Program-made: the position numbers and the translations under genes | The notes under the pieces: model-generated | The model's database searches: none | Told to the model about the DNA's origin: nothing | What the model saw: the letters and a program-made list of their open reading frames with translations, nothing else | DNA from: Nitrosomonas sp. | GTDB taxonomy: Bacteria; Pseudomonadota; Gammaproteobacteria; Burkholderiales; Nitrosomonadaceae | Assembly: GCA_003514765.1 (NCBI GenBank) | Contig: DOOY01000046.1 | Span: forward strand, 1-9,620 | Length of the DNA: 9,620 nucleotides | Direction: 5' to 3' | Shown here: one piece after another, positions 1 to 6,596 of the stretch | Layout of the letters: each line of letters starts with the position of its first letter | Position numbering within the stretch: position 1 is the first letter of the stretch

Positions 1-426
1 AGAGAAGTAACTAATCAGGAAGGTTTTTAAATGATGGGCGGTTAAAGGATATTACGGCTCCGCTAAGCAGCGTACCCCGCAAACCTGTTGCAATCAGCAT
101 GTTTGGCTCAAATCATCCTGAAAATGTCTGAAATAGACACTTTTGGCACCGACATTGGCGGTACTTTCATATTGAAAGTGGTTTTTAAAAGACTTTTGGT
201 ATCTCAGCCTTTCGATGCGAGGCCGAATTTTGGAGATAATTGCATAGCGTTTGTAACGTCTTAGCCGAGCCCCAACTTTTGTGTACCACTCTTTTCCAAT
301 GGCGCCCCAGCGTTGGACGCCCTTCAAATCTCCAAGTAAGGTCGAAGCAATTGTGTTTGACCTGACCAGAAGGAGCGTTCCACCGTCTACGGTATCCGCG
401 GACAGAGAGCATTCAATGAAAAAGTA
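1..426. other. No confident gene; possible decayed sequence
   Basis: Reading frames here are short or interrupted. On the minus strand, frames at 94-327 and 185-412 stay open, but their translations resemble no family I know and they overlap each other. On the plus strand, stops at 337-339 and 358-360 precede a frame that then runs open into the ORF at 427. The stretch could be decayed coding DNA downstream of the mcrBC operon. I see no RNA gene, palindrome or clear promoter. Confidence 0.4.
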
Positions 427-699
427 ATGGCTGGCAATGGCGATATCGTTATCAGTAACGGTACAGATACCCGGATCGTGGCAATTGATGATGCCAGTCA
501 GGTCACCTTTGATGAATTGGGTGGCTTACATGGGGAAATTGATCGCTGGGAAGAGAAATATTGGAAAACGAAGGAGAACGGCTTAAAGAGGAAGCGGAGT
601 AAGCAGCATTCGACTATTTTTTTTGATGTGTGGTCTCGCGTCCGCAAGTTGGTTTTATATTTACCTTCGAAGCGACTGTATAGATACCTAAGTCCGTAA
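427..699 (+). CDS. Unrecognised 90-aa ORF, possibly a fragment of a larger gene
   Basis: The same frame is open from 361, just after a TGA, so coding-like sequence extends upstream of the first ATG. This suggests a truncated piece of a longer gene rather than an intact small one. The first 60 residues look protein-like: an acidic, soluble stretch with [20 protein letters not shown] followed by an E-rich and W-rich segment (about residues 36-47). The sequence then turns strongly basic (KRKR) and, after a run of eight T near 615-622, looks random. There is no convincing ribosome binding site before 427. It faces the mcrBC operon tail to tail. I do not recognise the family. It may be a remnant left by an earlier recombination at this cargo site. 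Confidence 0.3.
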   Translation: MAGNGDIVISNGTDTRIVAIDDASQVTFDELGGLHGEIDRWEEKYWKTKENGLKRKRSKQHSTIFFDVWSRVRKLVLYLPSKRLYRYLSP

Positions 700-791
700 T
701 GAATTGTCGGTTTTTCCTATACAAATGCTGCTCAGGCGCAGCTCCGATGTAAATTGTGCTCCTTGCTATGTTGTCGGTGTATCGTTTCAAT

Positions 792-2105
792 CTAAGCAGC
801 AGAAAACTGAAAGCAGTCGAAGGAACCCAGCCAGTCACCCTCGATAAGCTTACCGGTATACAGATCCAGTGGGACACACCACAGTGAAAGCTGATCATTG
901 AAGCGGAATACCGGTAATGGCCGCTCAAAATCGTTGTGTTTGGGATAAATCAGCATGAGCTGTCCTTTGCCGTCAAGGTATTTCTGGCCATAGGCAAACA
1001 TTTGATAGAGATCCGCCTGCTTGATCCCATACTTATGCTCACTGGTAGAAAGTCGTTGATCGAGCAGTTTCCATTTTGCATCTAGCACAAAACAGACGCC
1101 TTTTTGTTCTATCAGAAAATCCGGTTTGAGGACAAACCAGTTTTGTACGGTTTCGTCCTCTGCCGAATCAGGAGCATGGCTGAGCAAATGACGGCGGCTT
1201 ACCTGGGGAGTGAGCTTGGCACCGACAGCCAGCTGTTGTCGCAGGCAGGCCTTCAGGTAGCGTTCGAATAACTGCTCCATTGGGAACAACAGGGCAATCC
1301 CCTTGTGCTTACCTTTTTGAAAGTTGGGGTTGAGTTGCTCCAGGAGGAGGCGGCACCAGGGATTGATAATACTGTATGACTGCATCATCTTTCCATGATG
1401 CCAGTGCCCAAGTTGACGCAAAGGTTGATTTATTGGCTCTATATCGACCAATTGATGGCTAAGGGTATTGGCCAGCCGCCAGTTATCACTGTCTTTGGTT
1501 AGCTTAAAAGCAATATCCAGCGCCGTTTTTATGAGTCGATTTTCCAGCCGCTGAGGGCTGAACTCGGCGTGGCGTACATGAAAGTGGGTCGCTTTCTCAG
1601 GTGTTTGCCTGATCTGCCTGGTCATATCCAGCTGGCCTCGGATAAAACGACATTGCTCTTCAACATTCCGGTAATCAAAACGTAACCCTCTGCGCACGAG
1701 ATCTGCCAGCTCCTTTAGAAACTGGCGAATCACCCATTCATGTAACGGTGTTCGCGAGCGCAACAACTCTGCGGCGCCGGCTTCACGGTGCTTTAGTCCT
1801 AGAGTTGAGCGCAACATAGTGTGCAGCAGCCGGCGCAATCTTTCCGGGCCAGTCGGAATGGCATACTCGGTTTTAGGAAGGATCTCAATGGCCTCGCCAT
1901 GAGGGCTTTGCAGATAGCCCGCATAACTGCATAGCTTAAGACGTGTTTTGCCTTCGATACTGAGAAGGTCAGCACGACCTTTCCAGCCCTGCTGTAATTC
2001 GAGTAACCAGTCAAAGGTAGCCTGCGATACTACGCCAAGATCCATACTGGTTTCTCGACTGGTATCACAGGTTAAGGTGGCATACTCGCGCACCTGTATG
2101 GTCAT
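792..2105 (-). CDS. mcrC: McrC nuclease subunit of McrBC modification-dependent restriction
   Basis: McrC is the PD-(D/E)xK endonuclease that joins McrB rings and cuts DNA carrying modified cytosine. The catalytic core is visible in the C-terminal half: KPDF at 327-330 supplies the first Asp (D329), a hydrophobic strand follows, and DAK at 342-344 supplies the second acid and the lysine. The family motif DLYQMFAYGQKY follows at 365-376. At 437 aa it is longer than E. coli McrC (about 350). The extra N-terminal 120 residues (IEILPK near 73-78) are the beta-rich part seen in long-form McrC proteins. The ATG at 2105 overlaps the mcrB stop by four bases (ATGA), so the two are probably translated as a coupled pair. 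No key residue is missing and I expect it to be functional. Confidence 0.93.
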   Translation of the reverse strand: MTIQVREYATLTCDTSRETSMDLGVVSQATFDWLLELQQGWKGRADLLSIEGKTRLKLCSYAGYLQSPHGEAIEILPKTEYAIPTGPERLRRLLHTMLRSTLGLKHREAGAAELLRSRTPLHEWVIRQFLKELADLVRRGLRFDYRNVEEQCRFIRGQLDMTRQIRQTPEKATHFHVRHAEFSPQRLENRLIKTALDIAFKLTKDSDNWRLANTLSHQLVDIEPINQPLRQLGHWHHGKMMQSYSIINPWCRLLLEQLNPNFQKGKHKGIALLFPMEQLFERYLKACLRQQLAVGAKLTPQVSRRHLLSHAPDSAEDETVQNWFVLKPDFLIEQKGVCFVLDAKWKLLDQRLSTSEHKYGIKQADLYQMFAYGQKYLDGKGQLMLIYPKHNDFERPLPVFRFNDQLSLWCVPLDLYTGKLIEGDWLGSFDCFQFSAA

Positions 2106-3715
2106 CTCACTATGCCCTGATAGGCTTCTGCCCGAGAAAAGGCGAGCTCATTGATTTGATAACGTCGATCCACCAGCTGGTCGGCTATGTCTTGTGGAAA
2201 TAGCTTTTGTAGATTGGGAAGTGGATCCTTTAGTGTTTCATTTTTAAGGGTATTTCTTGGTGTTTTATCGGTGATGATAAAGCGGTCATTCGTGTTTTCT
2301 TTGGCCGGATCATTAAGCACCCAGCCAATTCGCTGATGGTCATCAAAAAAATACTCCTGGAGCAAAGGCAATAGCTTGTCTTTAAACAGCTCTGCAAGTG
2401 CCTGCTGCCGCGCGGTCTCATCCTCAATACTTATCAGCGGGATAAAGTAACTGTGGCCAATCAGGTGCTCGGCATCCAGCATAACCTCGATACGCTGATT
2501 GATAAGAGTCAACATCTTCTCCAAATCCACATCAAATACCGAAACCCCCTCCAGTAACTGCGGTTGCGGCAGCATTTCGGTAAAGCTGAAACGACGACGC
2601 AGCGCCAGATCTAATTGGGTAAGTGACTTGTCCGCCGTGTTCATGGTGCCAATAACATACACATTATCGGGTACGGTAAATGGCGTTTTCGAGTAAGGCA
2701 GCACGGCCGTCTGCGCGTCATGTGCCCCCTTACGCTTGCTGGGCTCAAGCAAGGTGATCAACTCGCCGAAGATGCGCGAAATATTACCCCGATTAATTTC
2801 GTCGATGATCAGCACATGCGGCTTGCGCTCTGTATCTTGATTCTTCTCCGGGGCAAGTAATTGCTCAAGCTTGTTTTTGTCTACCGTGGTGTATCTCAAC
2901 TCATAAAGCGTCATCTGAGACAGTGCTCTCAGAAATAGTCGTTCCATAGGCAAGCTAGGTTGGTACTGACGCAACCACTTCACCGATCTGCACTGCTGGT
3001 ATCCGACTCTTTCTTCTTTTTTCAGAAATTCATAATCACCAGTGATTTCGGCGATGGCCCGGAATTTATGATTGCCGTCAGAAACAATAATCAGATCACC
3101 TTGCTTCATCACGTTCTTGAAAGTATTGACTGATGTGACGGCATAGTTATTGTTAGTTACTGCTGCTCCTTCTTTTTCCTCTAGCAGTTTCCTCACAGCC
3201 CTTCGGTCATGGCAATTGGTGAAGTCAGTATCATCACCGTAACCAAGTAGCACATAGTCTTGCTCAATACACTCGTCAAAAATATATTCTTCTGCTCCCT
3301 GAGTATTACCAAGAGACATTTTCCAGATTCGCTTGCCGTCCAAGTTAATAGCTTCATCAGATGCCGCTTGAACCTTGACATCAGCGCTGTCACACAGTTG
3401 TTTGAATATGCCGTCAACGATTTCATAGCGTATGCCACCGCTCTGCTCATCGGTATTGGCACGGATTCCTTCGATAAAGTCCTCATAAGAGAAACTCTGG
3501 TGAAAGGTAGTAAATATCACTCGCTGTTCTGCCAACAGTTGGTCGTATTTGTTTTTTACCTCCTGCCGCAATTCGGCACCAGCGTACTTGGCATACGCGT
3601 CCTGATACCACTGAGGCTCGGCGATACCCACCGCAAGCTCGGTGGTCGCGTGGGTCTTGCCGGTGCCCGGCGGACCATAGAGGATCTGATTTAGGGGTAG
3701 CATAGGAAAATCCAT
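2102..3715 (-). CDS. mcrB: McrB-type AAA+ GTPase with internal EVE-like domain
   Basis: This is the motor and DNA-sensing subunit of an McrBC system. McrB-family AAA+ proteins form rings, hydrolyse GTP and translocate DNA until McrC cuts. Walker A (GPPGTGKT) lies at residues 14-21. The McrB-type motif FTTFHQSFSYEDFIEGIR spans 68-85, Walker B (LIIDEINRG) 302-310, the GTPase signature MNTADKS 358-364 and the arginine finger region LRRRF 372-376. There is no N-terminal DNA-binding domain. Instead, about 165 residues are inserted between Walker A and Walker B (about 126-290). They contain IWKMSLG, YVLLGYG and GDLIIVSDGNHKFRAIAEI, the pattern of an EVE/PUA-like modified-base reader. The ATG at 3715 has a weak ribosome binding site; a second ATG at 3703 would remove only four residues. 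mcrC overlaps downstream. Confidence 0.92.
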   Translation of the reverse strand: MDFPMLPLNQILYGPPGTGKTHATTELAVGIAEPQWYQDAYAKYAGAELRQEVKNKYDQLLAEQRVIFTTFHQSFSYEDFIEGIRANTDEQSGGIRYEIVDGIFKQLCDSADVKVQAASDEAINLDGKRIWKMSLGNTQGAEEYIFDECIEQDYVLLGYGDDTDFTNCHDRRAVRKLLEEKEGAAVTNNNYAVTSVNTFKNVMKQGDLIIVSDGNHKFRAIAEITGDYEFLKKEERVGYQQCRSVKWLRQYQPSLPMERLFLRALSQMTLYELRYTTVDKNKLEQLLAPEKNQDTERKPHVLIIDEINRGNISRIFGELITLLEPSKRKGAHDAQTAVLPYSKTPFTVPDNVYVIGTMNTADKSLTQLDLALRRRFSFTEMLPQPQLLEGVSVFDVDLEKMLTLINQRIEVMLDAEHLIGHSYFIPLISIEDETARQQALAELFKDKLLPLLQEYFFDDHQRIGWVLNDPAKENTNDRFIITDKTPRNTLKNETLKDPLPNLQKLFPQDIADQLVDRRYQINELAFSRAEAYQGIVR

Positions 3716-3959
3716 TTTTATTGTTAGGTTGAGAATTTTTTAGCGAAATAGCTGTATACGAAGAAGTCTGGACTGTCAGTAAGGCGATTAAATCAGCCAG
3801 CGCACTGTCCGGCTACCCGATCGGGGGTTGTTGGGCAACATCACCTGTAACCCTTGATTGGGGACCCGTGATGAGCAAATCCAACAAATTGCCCTCATCT
3901 ACAACCTTGTATTGGGCATTTTTTGTTATATTCGCTCTTGAGTAATGGTTGGATTAGCC
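3716..3959. promoter_or_regulatory. Intergenic region upstream of mcrBC
   Basis: About 240 bp lie between the Cys-repeat gene and mcrB, both on the minus strand. The mcrBC promoter should be here, but I cannot point to a convincing -35/-10 pair. A perfect palindrome CCCGATCGGG sits at 3816-3825 next to a GC-richer patch. On the plus strand a 24-codon frame starts at about 3870 (MSKSNKLPSS...) without a good ribosome binding site, and I do not call it a gene. Confidence 0.35.
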
Positions 3960-4217
3960 TCAATTCTGAACGCAATAGTTACCTTCAGCGTGATACCCAA
4001 CAGGGCAGGATCCCCCCTTAGGGATGACGATCTTAGGGTTGTCTTTGCTTGCAACGCAAGAATTACCTGATGAGTACCATCCGTTGGGGCAGTAGCCGAT
4101 TTTTGGAATTGCCGGTTTGGCATTTGGGCTAGGCACACACATGTTTCCACTCGAATAATATCCCGATGGGCAGCGTCCATTTTGATCTTGCTGTATTGGC
4201 ATTACTTGCATAGTCAT
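3960..4217 (-). CDS. Small protein with three C-x10-C repeats
   Basis: The protein is almost entirely three copies of a motif of the form CPxGYxxxGNxC. Counting from the ATG at 4217, the units start at Cys16, Cys43 and Cys71. Each has its second cysteine exactly eleven residues later, and the units are separated by Pro/Lys/Ile-rich linkers (PAIPK, IVIPK), with periods of 27 and 28 residues. There is no signal peptide or membrane segment. The even, paired cysteines suggest three disulfide hairpins or metal knuckles. The ATG at 4217 is preferred over the GTG at 4220 because AGAG lies about seven bases upstream. The gene lies about 240 bp upstream of mcrB on the same strand. I know no function for it; a structural, secreted or peptide-precursor role are all possible. 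Confidence 0.7.
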   Translation of the reverse strand: MTMQVMPIQQDQNGRCPSGYYSSGNMCVPSPNAKPAIPKIGYCPNGWYSSGNSCVASKDNPKIVIPKGGSCPVGYHAEGNYCVQN

Positions 4218-4220
4218 CAC

Positions 4221-4583
4221 ATTTCTCTTTTTGGTTTTTTAAAAGTCTGTTGACGTTTCAAAAAGAATTTTTGAATACGTCCGCTCTCAATTGTCAGATC
4301 AAAGCGTAAATAATTTATATAGCGATAGCTATTCTCAAAACATCAACAGGATTCAGGGAAATGTATAAGACGTGAAGTCTGACAACCTTGAGTGTGGTGC
4401 TTTATATTTTTGTAAATGATTGCTTGCTGTAATGTTTAAATTAATTACGACTCGAACATAGCAATCTTTACAAATAAGTATGGCCATGGAAACCATTGAA
4501 AAACTGCTTGATTGGGCAAGGGCCAACCCGTGACGGGCGGTCTGAAGGAAGCCAGGCTGGCAAAGACCAATATCGAACTTTGA
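4221..4583. other. Intergenic stretch with only weak coding traces
   Basis: This region holds the upstream side of the Cys-repeat gene and the downstream side of the CFI-box gene. An AT-rich part near 4300-4330 contains TATATA-like boxes and an ATAGCTAT palindrome, and could carry the minus-strand promoter of the Cys-repeat gene. On the plus strand a 17-codon frame from about 4481 (MAMETIEKLLDWARANP) ends in TGA, and protein-like sequence seems to continue in another frame to about 4615. This may be the remnant of a frameshifted gene, but the evidence is thin. Confidence 0.3.
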
Positions 4584-4964
4584 TCAATAAATGTGATGAT
4601 TTACGATTCTTATAATCAAGCGATTAAGGAATTGACGTACGAGGTTCTTGAGGCGGTTGTTTCGTTTGATGAAGATTACCAAGTAAGGCGAAATACAGTA
4701 TTAAGCGTAAATAAAAATTCGGCCGATAACTGTTTTTATAAGCACATCGTCACGCCAGCTCCGAAGTAATCTTGTCTCTGATGCATCGATGCCATAGATG
4801 CATGATGAAATAAAGCATCGTTTGTCGATCACTTCATCCGGTTTGTTTTCTAACGCACGGATTTTTTCTTCCATCTCGAACCGCCTGTGCTCAAGAGCTC
4901 CTTCCTCTGCATGCTTGCGAACATAATCAGGCGAAGTATCTCCGCGATTCCGATCAAATATCAC
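4584..4964 (-). pseudogene. CFI-box-CTERM protein gene split by an in-frame TAA
   Basis: The open part (GTG at 4964 to TAA at 4701-4703) encodes 87 aa: a charged, probably helical N-terminal half (RRFEMEEKIRALENK) and then CFISSCIYGIDASETRLLRSWRD and VIGRIFIY. The latter matches the CFI-box-CTERM pattern (CFIATA.YG...E...LR.FRD..L....GR.F...YY). The family normally continues through a tyrosine pair and an SP motif into a basic helix. Exactly that sequence follows the stop in the same frame: YCISPYLVIFIKR, then LKNLVRQFLNRLIIRI, ending at TGA 4584-4586. The TAA sits where the first Tyr of the YY pair is expected, so one base change from TAT or TAC explains it. The function of the family is unknown. 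The gene is the third of the mobI operon, 61 bp after the WGR gene. The ribosome binding site is weak and the start uncertain. Confidence 0.75.
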
Positions 4965-5025
4965 TTTCTGTTCTCAATAAACCGCAGATACGTTCTCGGT
5001 AATGCTGTGGTAGTGCTTCTTTCTA

Positions 5026-5244
5026 CTATGGCGATAGCCGCTCATAACCGTGGCTTATTCTTAATTTGTCGATACGGCTATATTCCTTTTGGGCCGATTC
5101 CAGATCTGAGAAAAGTTTCACCTTACTTCCATGTTTTCTGTTCATCAGCCCATACCAATGACAGTGAAGCGTATAGTTACCAAGTAAATCCTTAAATATT
5201 GCCATGGAGTAACCACGTTTTTCAATGCGGTAATCTGCTCTCAC
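5026..5244 (-). CDS. Small WGR-domain protein
   Basis: The 72 residues fit one WGR domain, a small beta-rich fold named after its Trp-Gly-Arg motif and known from PARP-type and bacterial DNA-associated proteins. The pattern runs YRIEKRGYSMAIFKDLLGNY, then HWYGLMNRKHGSKVK (29-43) in place of the classical R-W-G-R turn, then FSDLESAQKEYSRIDKLR as the helix, and a final GYERL. Here the motif reads WYG rather than WGR, a variant I believe occurs in small stand-alone members. WGR domains bind nucleic acid in known cases; a role in transfer or DNA processing is inferred from position only. The GTG at 5244 follows the mobI stop by five bases, with AAGG inside the end of mobI, so translation is probably coupled to mobI. 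Confidence 0.75.
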   Translation of the reverse strand: MRADYRIEKRGYSMAIFKDLLGNYTLHCHWYGLMNRKHGSKVKLFSDLESAQKEYSRIDKLRISHGYERLSP

Positions 5245-5249
5245 CGTTA

Positions 5250-5723
5250 TTAACCTTCTGATCGCATTGCAGCTGCTTTCGCATATCGGATTGAAAATAA
5301 TGACCTGTTCAGATGAAATGATTCACGTCTGATCCATGCAAGCTCCTTCTCCGTTTCCGCAATGAGCGGTTTTTCCCATTCCTTTGCAAAGGAATAAAGT
5401 TTTGAAAGCGTGTAGGTGTGTTTTCCTTTGCCTTTCGAGATATGTGTGTACAGTGGATATTTCTTACCATCTTTGTTACTGCTCCATTTAATCCCTGTCC
5501 AGTCGATGCGCAAATTATTTCCCTTTCGATGAATCCTTAAATTCAAATTGCTTCTGTTTTGCCACCCTGGGAATGCTTTCTCGGACTGCATCACCAGCTC
5601 CCAATGACGATCAATTATCGATGCGGCAATTTTCTCCAATTCGTCAATCCGGATTTCGATTGATTTCCAGATCGTTTCGAGGCTTTCCAAAGAATGTAGT
5701 GTTTCTGATTCAACCGTTGACAC
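5250..5723 (-). CDS. mobI: MobI-like conjugative transfer protein
   Basis: MobI is an accessory transfer protein that SXT/R391 elements and IncA/C plasmids need, together with the relaxase, to act at oriT; oriT lies just upstream of mobI in those elements. This 157-aa protein has the family length and layout: a helical N-terminus (about 10-45), a basic beta segment with GWQNRSNLNLRIHRKGN and LRIDWTGIKW (53-80), then HTYTLSKLYSFAKEWEKPLI (102-121) and a helix with ETEKELAWIRRE. I recognise it from this pattern, without a search. The GTG at 5723 is well supported by AGGTGAG six bases upstream. The long repeat-rich region upstream fits an oriT position. In SXT and IncA/C, mobI is switched on by SetCD/AcaCD, and a similar activator pair lies at 8428-9260. 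Confidence 0.8.
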   Translation of the reverse strand: MSTVESETLHSLESLETIWKSIEIRIDELEKIAASIIDRHWELVMQSEKAFPGWQNRSNLNLRIHRKGNNLRIDWTGIKWSSNKDGKKYPLYTHISKGKGKHTYTLSKLYSFAKEWEKPLIAETEKELAWIRRESFHLNRSLFSIRYAKAAAMRSEG

Positions 5724-5729
5724 TTTTAT

Positions 5730-5736
5730 CTCACCT
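5730..5736 (-). promoter_or_regulatory. Ribosome binding site of mobI
   Basis: AGGTGAG on the minus strand, six bases before the GTG at 5723. It is one of the strongest ribosome binding sites in the window and fixes the GTG as the mobI start. Confidence 0.75.
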
Positions 5737-5785
5737 GCTTTCCATGTTGGAAAAAAAACTAGCCGTATTCAAAATTTAAGATTCC

Positions 5786-5832
5786 AGGGTTGTTTCCTTA
5801 TCAGAAAACAACCCTTATTGAGTTGTTTTCTG
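5786..5832. repeat. Two overlapping, mutually exclusive inverted repeats upstream of mobI
   Basis: AGGGTTGTTT (5786-5795) pairs perfectly with AAACAACCCT (5806-5815). CAGAAAACAAC (5802-5812) pairs perfectly with GTTGTTTTCTG (5822-5832). The middle arm is shared, so only one hairpin can form at a time on a single strand. The site lies 60-110 bp before the mobI start. It could be a dyad bound by the FlhDC-like activator, part of oriT, or a switching leader of the mobI transcript. Confidence 0.8.
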
Positions 5833-5888
5833 CCATTAAAAAACTACAAGAATTAATAAAATTTTAGTTTTTAGAAAGCCAAGAAAAA

Positions 5889-5916
5889 TATTGATAATAA
5901 ACATTTATTATCAATA
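5889..5916. repeat. 28-bp near-perfect palindrome in AT-rich DNA
   Basis: TATTGATAATAAA (5889-5901) is followed by CA and then its exact reverse complement (5904-5916): 13-bp arms with a two-base centre. It is too AT-rich and too tight for a rho-independent terminator. A protein operator or an extrusion/unwinding site of oriT is more likely. Confidence 0.8.
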
Positions 5917-6047
5917 ATATAATTAATTTAATTTCTATAATATTTAATCAAAAAACTACTGAAATTGAAATTTCATTTCAAAAAATAAATAGAGTTATTA
6001 AAAATAAATTTCAAAAATCAGAAAATGGTAGCACGGAGATTTATCAC

Positions 6048-6099
6048 AAAACTACCCTCGATAAATGACGTTTTCAGGGTACTTATCGGGGGTAGTTTT
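6048..6099. repeat. 17-bp inverted repeat with 18-nt loop
   Basis: The left arm AAAACTACCCTCGATAA (6048-6064) and the right arm (6083-6099) are complementary over 17 positions with a single T-G wobble (6058/6089). The loop is 6065-6082. GGTAG at 6027-6031 could compete for the CTACC of the left arm. ATGAC follows each arm closely (6065 and about 6104). The element lacks a T-run, so I do not read it as a terminator; it suits the hairpin next to an oriT nick. Confidence 0.75.
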
Positions 6100-6155
6100 A
6101 ATAATGACAAATTGCTAGAGTGCGATTTAGTTAAATGTTCGGCAGAATTAAACTA

Positions 6156-6255
6156 AAAAGTACACTCTGAGTACACTGGCGATACATTTTTAGTAAAGAT
6201 AAGACACAGATCAGAGCAAAAGTACACTGGAAGTACACTGGCGGCACACATTTTT
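6156..6255. repeat. Paired AGTACACT iterons: candidate partition centromere
   Basis: AGTACACT occurs four times in direct orientation, at 6159, 6170, 6221 and 6232. Within each pair the spacing is exactly 11 bp, about one helical turn. The pairs lie inside two larger direct repeats (6156-6191 and 6218-6255), offset by 62 bp, that share AAAAGTACACT, AGTACACTGGCG and CATTTTT. Phased iterons just upstream of a parM-type operon are the usual form of a parC-like centromere bound by ParR, so the 86-aa protein at 7581 is the expected ligand. They would also place ParR so that it could repress the operon. Replication iterons are an alternative, but no replication initiator gene is in view. Confidence 0.75.
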
Positions 6256-6596
6256 CTGATTTTGATCACTTGTCTGCCAACGCTGAGGAAACACCGACCA
6301 TGTGGACTAAAAACGCGGCAAAAGTCATTGCCATGCATGACATCAAGCAATTGCTGGCTAGGAAGTGCTCTAAAAATTATTCGAAGCGGTGTGGAATCAT
6401 CTTAATGAGCAAGATAGAGGCGGAAGGCACCGAATCGATTGAAGTCACGCAATCTCCACTCGGGGAGACTGAGGTAAATCGTTTGGGTGGTAACACCTGG
6501 CGCCCAGGTCGTTGAACCGAGAGGCACCTGCTACAGCGACGACTTTAAAAACTTAGCGGTGGGAGGCTTTATTTCAAGTATTCCTCGGAGAGAGAA
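6256..6596 (+). promoter_or_regulatory. Leader region of the parMR operon with a possible small ORF
   Basis: A frame is open from TTG 6270 (or ATG 6300) to TGA 6515, giving up to 81 aa. The product (MWTKNAAKVIAMHDIKQLLA...) resembles nothing I know and has no good ribosome binding site. Its 3' part folds readily: TCTCC/GGAGA at 6453-6468 and ACCTGG/CCAGGT at 6495-6509. The stretch may be an untranslated leader controlling parM or a decayed gene. The parM ribosome binding site (GGAG at 6587-6590) closes the region. Confidence 0.4.

Larger units (their letters stand above)
5786..6099. other. oriT: Candidate origin of transfer (oriT)
   Basis: The position directly upstream of mobI, the very high A+T between about 5833 and 6010, and the density of inverted repeats (5786-5832, 5839-5846 with 5865-5872, 5889-5916, 5960-5980, 6048-6099) match how oriT regions of SXT/IncA/C elements look. 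No gene is visible across it. The nick site cannot be read from the sequence, and I do not recognise a published oriT core, so the assignment rests on context. Confidence 0.5.

Noticed and set aside
3260..3694. 144-codon plus-strand ORF inside mcrB
   Set aside because: It is antisense to a clear McrB reading frame, shows no family resemblance and has no ribosome binding site.
3825..3832. GGGTTGTT upstream of mcrB, shared with the dyad upstream of mobI
   Set aside because: An 8-base match is expected by chance fairly often in a window of this size and it has no matching second arm, so it does not support co-regulation.
4596..4769. Plus-strand 57-codon frame (MIYDSYNQAIKELTYEVLEA...) with a protein-like look
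   Set aside because: It is antisense to the CFI-box gene and its interrupted continuation, whose minus-strand translation matches the family much better.
6048..6099. Rho-independent terminator
   Set aside because: The loop is 18 nt, the stem is AT-rich at its ends, there is no T-run after the stem, and no gene ends nearby.
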